Of a DNA stretch of 8,555 nt, positions 6,942 to 8,555 are shown piece by piece. Position 1 is the first letter of the stretch. Every line of letters begins with the position of its first letter. This stretch comes from Acidobacteriota bacterium (GTDB lineage Bacteria; Acidobacteriota; Terriglobia; Terriglobales; Acidobacteriaceae): NCBI GenBank assembly GCA_021810735.1, contig JAJZIF010000139.1:1-8555 (forward strand), in the 5' to 3' direction. Both the position numbers and the translations under genes were made by a program. Below the pieces are notes generated by a model, which searched no databases, had not been told where the DNA came from, and worked only from the letters and a program-made list of their open reading frames with translations.

Positions 6942-8555
6942 ATGCAGCATCGGCCTCCAGTGGCGGAAACTACAACCAACAAATCGTATGGAGATACATG
7001 GCGCTCGCGGCTGAGCGCCATGCGCAACATCCCGCCGGTGATGCAGATGGTATGGGAGTGCGGGCCGAAGACGGTTATCTGGTCCATAGCTCTTCGCATT
7101 GCGCTGGCCCTTACGCCTGTGGCAATTCTGAAAGTGTCCTATTGGCTCATCCAGGCAGTCGTCAATGGCTTCCGATACCACACATCCTTGCCGCCATATT
7201 TCTGGTGGGTCGTAGGCCTGGAGTTCGGGTTGGCCTCGCTTGCCGCCATCTTGAGCCGCGGGGTTGGCTTTTGCGACAGTCTGCTGGGCGATCTTTACCT
7301 GCAACATATTAGCGTTCGCGTAATGGAGCATGCTTCGCAGCTCGACATTACGGCATTTGAAAATCCGGATTATTATGATCGTCTGGAGCGTGCCAAGGCG
7401 CAGGCCACGGACCGCATCGCCATGATTCAAATGGTTGGCACTCTAATCCAACAGGTCTTAACCACGCTGTTTTTATCTCTGTATATCGCGAGCTTTTCTT
7501 CTTGGCTGCTGCTGCTGCTGATCGCCGGAACGATCCCCGCCTTGCTGGGAGAAAGCCACTTCGCATTTCTGGGTTACGCCAAGAATTTCATGCAGACGCC
7601 GCTGCGCCGCAAGATGGATTATCTGCGGGACCTGGGAGGCAGCAAAGAAGCAGCGAAAGAACTGAAACTTTTTGGATTGCGGGATTTCCTGGTCGGCAGT
7701 TTTCGAGGAATGGCGAACACAATTTTCTATCAGAATGTCGATCTCTCGAAGCGCCGCCTCGTTGCCGGCTCACTTCTTTCCCTGCTGGCAACCGCCGGGT
7801 ATTACAGCGCCTATGCGCTGGTTTTACTGGACACGATCCGAGGAAAATTCACAGTTGCCGGCCTCGCCGTTTTGATCAATGCGATCCTTCAAGTGAGCGC
7901 AAACCTGCAACAAATCTTCGTCAATGCCTCTGGCGTTGCCGATCAGGCTTTATTCCTGACCGATCTTCTCGGCTTCTTTGCAATGGAACCTACCGTCCGC
8001 TCCAAGCCGAACGCCATCGAAATTCCGCGGCCCATACGACAGGGCGTCGAATTCCGAAACGTCTCATTTGCCTATCCCGGAACCACGCGCCTGGTGTTGA
8101 AGGACTTCAATTTTCATTTGCGCCCCGGCGAACGGGTCGCGCTGATCGGAGAAAATGGCCAGGGCAAAACCACCATCGTAAAGCTCATCACACGTCTGTA
8201 TGACCCCACAGAGGGCCAGATCCTCATCGATGGCGTCGACCTGCGGGATTACGACATGGAAGACCTTTGCCATGAGATCGGAGTCATCTTCCAGGATTTT
8301 ATGCGGTACGAGATGACGGCTAGAGATAACATCGCTGTGGGCCGAATTGAAGAACGCGATCGGTTGGACCGGATCGAAAACGCCGCCCAGATGAGCCTGG
8401 CTGACGAGGTGATTGCGCGTCTCTCTGGTGGAATCGATCAGCAATTAGGCCGCCGCTTCGAGGGCGGCGTCGATCTGTCTGGAGGAGAGTGGCAGCGGAT
8501 GGCGCTGGCGCGCGCTTACCTGCGAGATGCACAGTTGCTGATCTTGGATGAACCG
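6942..8555 (+). CDS. ABC exporter half-transporter, fused membrane and ATPase domains (3' truncated)
   Basis: The frame is open from ATG 6942 to the right edge (538 codons). An N-terminal membrane domain has hydrophobic segments near 45-72, 86-106, 171-202 (the third can span twice), 274-296 and 303-325. The segment ITAFENPDYYDRLERAKAQA at 136-155 is the linker typical of these exporters. The ATPase domain begins near 368, with A-loop Y378, Walker A GENGQGKTT at 403-411 (K409), Q-loop Q451, signature LSGGEW at 512-517, and Walker B LLILDEP at 532-538. The window ends there, so the D-loop and H-loop histidine are missing; roughly 60-80 residues are lost. LSGGEW in place of LSGGQ occurs in bacteriocin/peptide-type exporter subfamilies, but the substrate is unknown. 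GTG 6960 or ATG 7020 are alternative starts; none has a good Shine-Dalgarno. It probably works as a homodimer in the inner membrane. Confidence 0.92.
   Translation, partial: MQHRPPVAETTTNKSYGDTWRSRLSAMRNIPPVMQMVWECGPKTVIWSIALRIALALTPVAILKVSYWLIQAVVNGFRYHTSLPPYFWWVVGLEFGLASLAAILSRGVGFCDSLLGDLYLQHISVRVMEHASQLDITAFENPDYYDRLERAKAQATDRIAMIQMVGTLIQQVLTTLFLSLYIASFSSWLLLLLIAGTIPALLGESHFAFLGYAKNFMQTPLRRKMDYLRDLGGSKEAAKELKLFGLRDFLVGSFRGMANTIFYQNVDLSKRRLVAGSLLSLLATAGYYSAYALVLLDTIRGKFTVAGLAVLINAILQVSANLQQIFVNASGVADQALFLTDLLGFFAMEPTVRSKPNAIEIPRPIRQGVEFRNVSFAYPGTTRLVLKDFNFHLRPGERVALIGENGQGKTTIVKLITRLYDPTEGQILIDGVDLRDYDMEDLCHEIGVIFQDFMRYEMTARDNIAVGRIEERDRLDRIENAAQMSLADEVIARLSGGIDQQLGRRFEGGVDLSGGEWQRMALARAYLRDAQLLILDEP

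Noticed and set aside
6843..7430. Minus-strand open frame of 195 codons across the intergenic region and exporter 5' end
   Set aside because: It overlaps the exporter N-terminal membrane region in antisense. No domain, Shine-Dalgarno or plausible composition supports it.
7506..7520. Five consecutive CTG triplets
   Set aside because: They encode five leucines in a transmembrane segment of the exporter. The run is short and in frame, so it is explained by protein composition and is not a meaningful microsatellite.
7502..8203. Plus-strand open frame of 233 codons inside the ABC exporter
   Set aside because: It is an out-of-frame reading of the exporter. The true frame carries Walker A, Q-loop, signature and Walker B; this one carries no domain.
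1..8555. Mobile element, phage, CRISPR, defence system or RNA gene
   Set aside because: No transposase, integrase, terminal repeats, spacer-repeat pattern, tRNA or rRNA signature was seen. The gene content is ordinary carbohydrate metabolism plus a transporter.

Overview
The window looks like bacterial chromosome from a soil or environmental organism. It is moderately GC-rich and tightly packed. The protein style suggests Acidobacteriota or a similar phylum, but that is an impression and was not tested. There are no phage, transposon, CRISPR or RNA-gene signatures. About 95% of the window is explained by four genes.

Layout. Positions 113-6740 carry three minus-strand genes that read GH15 glucan/trehalose hydrolase -> treZ -> treY. 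Neighbours overlap by 4 bases (GTGA at 4926-4929, ATGA at 3016-3019), so this is very probably one translationally coupled operon. Positions 1-112 lie downstream of treY. They hold an inverted repeat across the treY stop codon and, at the left edge, a possible start of a further minus-strand gene. Positions 6741-6941 are a short divergent intergenic region. From 6942 to the right edge runs a plus-strand ABC exporter half-transporter, cut off by the window just after its Walker B motif.

How the genes work together. TreY (maltooligosyltrehalose synthase) turns the reducing-end linkage of an alpha-1,4-glucan chain into a trehalose linkage. TreZ (maltooligosyltrehalose trehalohydrolase) then releases free trehalose, so glycogen or maltodextrin becomes trehalose. 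The first gene encodes an intracellular GH15 enzyme. Bacterial members of this subfamily are glucoamylase-like or trehalases, so it could trim glucan or hydrolyse the trehalose made by the other two. No debranching enzyme (treX/glgX) is visible; it could lie beyond the left edge. The ABC exporter is divergent, and nothing in the sequence links it to trehalose.

Novelty. I see no strong evidence for an undescribed system. The points most worth a second look are the pairing of a possible trehalase with TreZ and TreY on one transcript, an odd treZ start site (a strong Shine-Dalgarno fused to the GTG and better spaced for an ATT), a possibly leaderless GH15 start with a tandem heptamer upstream, and the hairpin across the treY stop.
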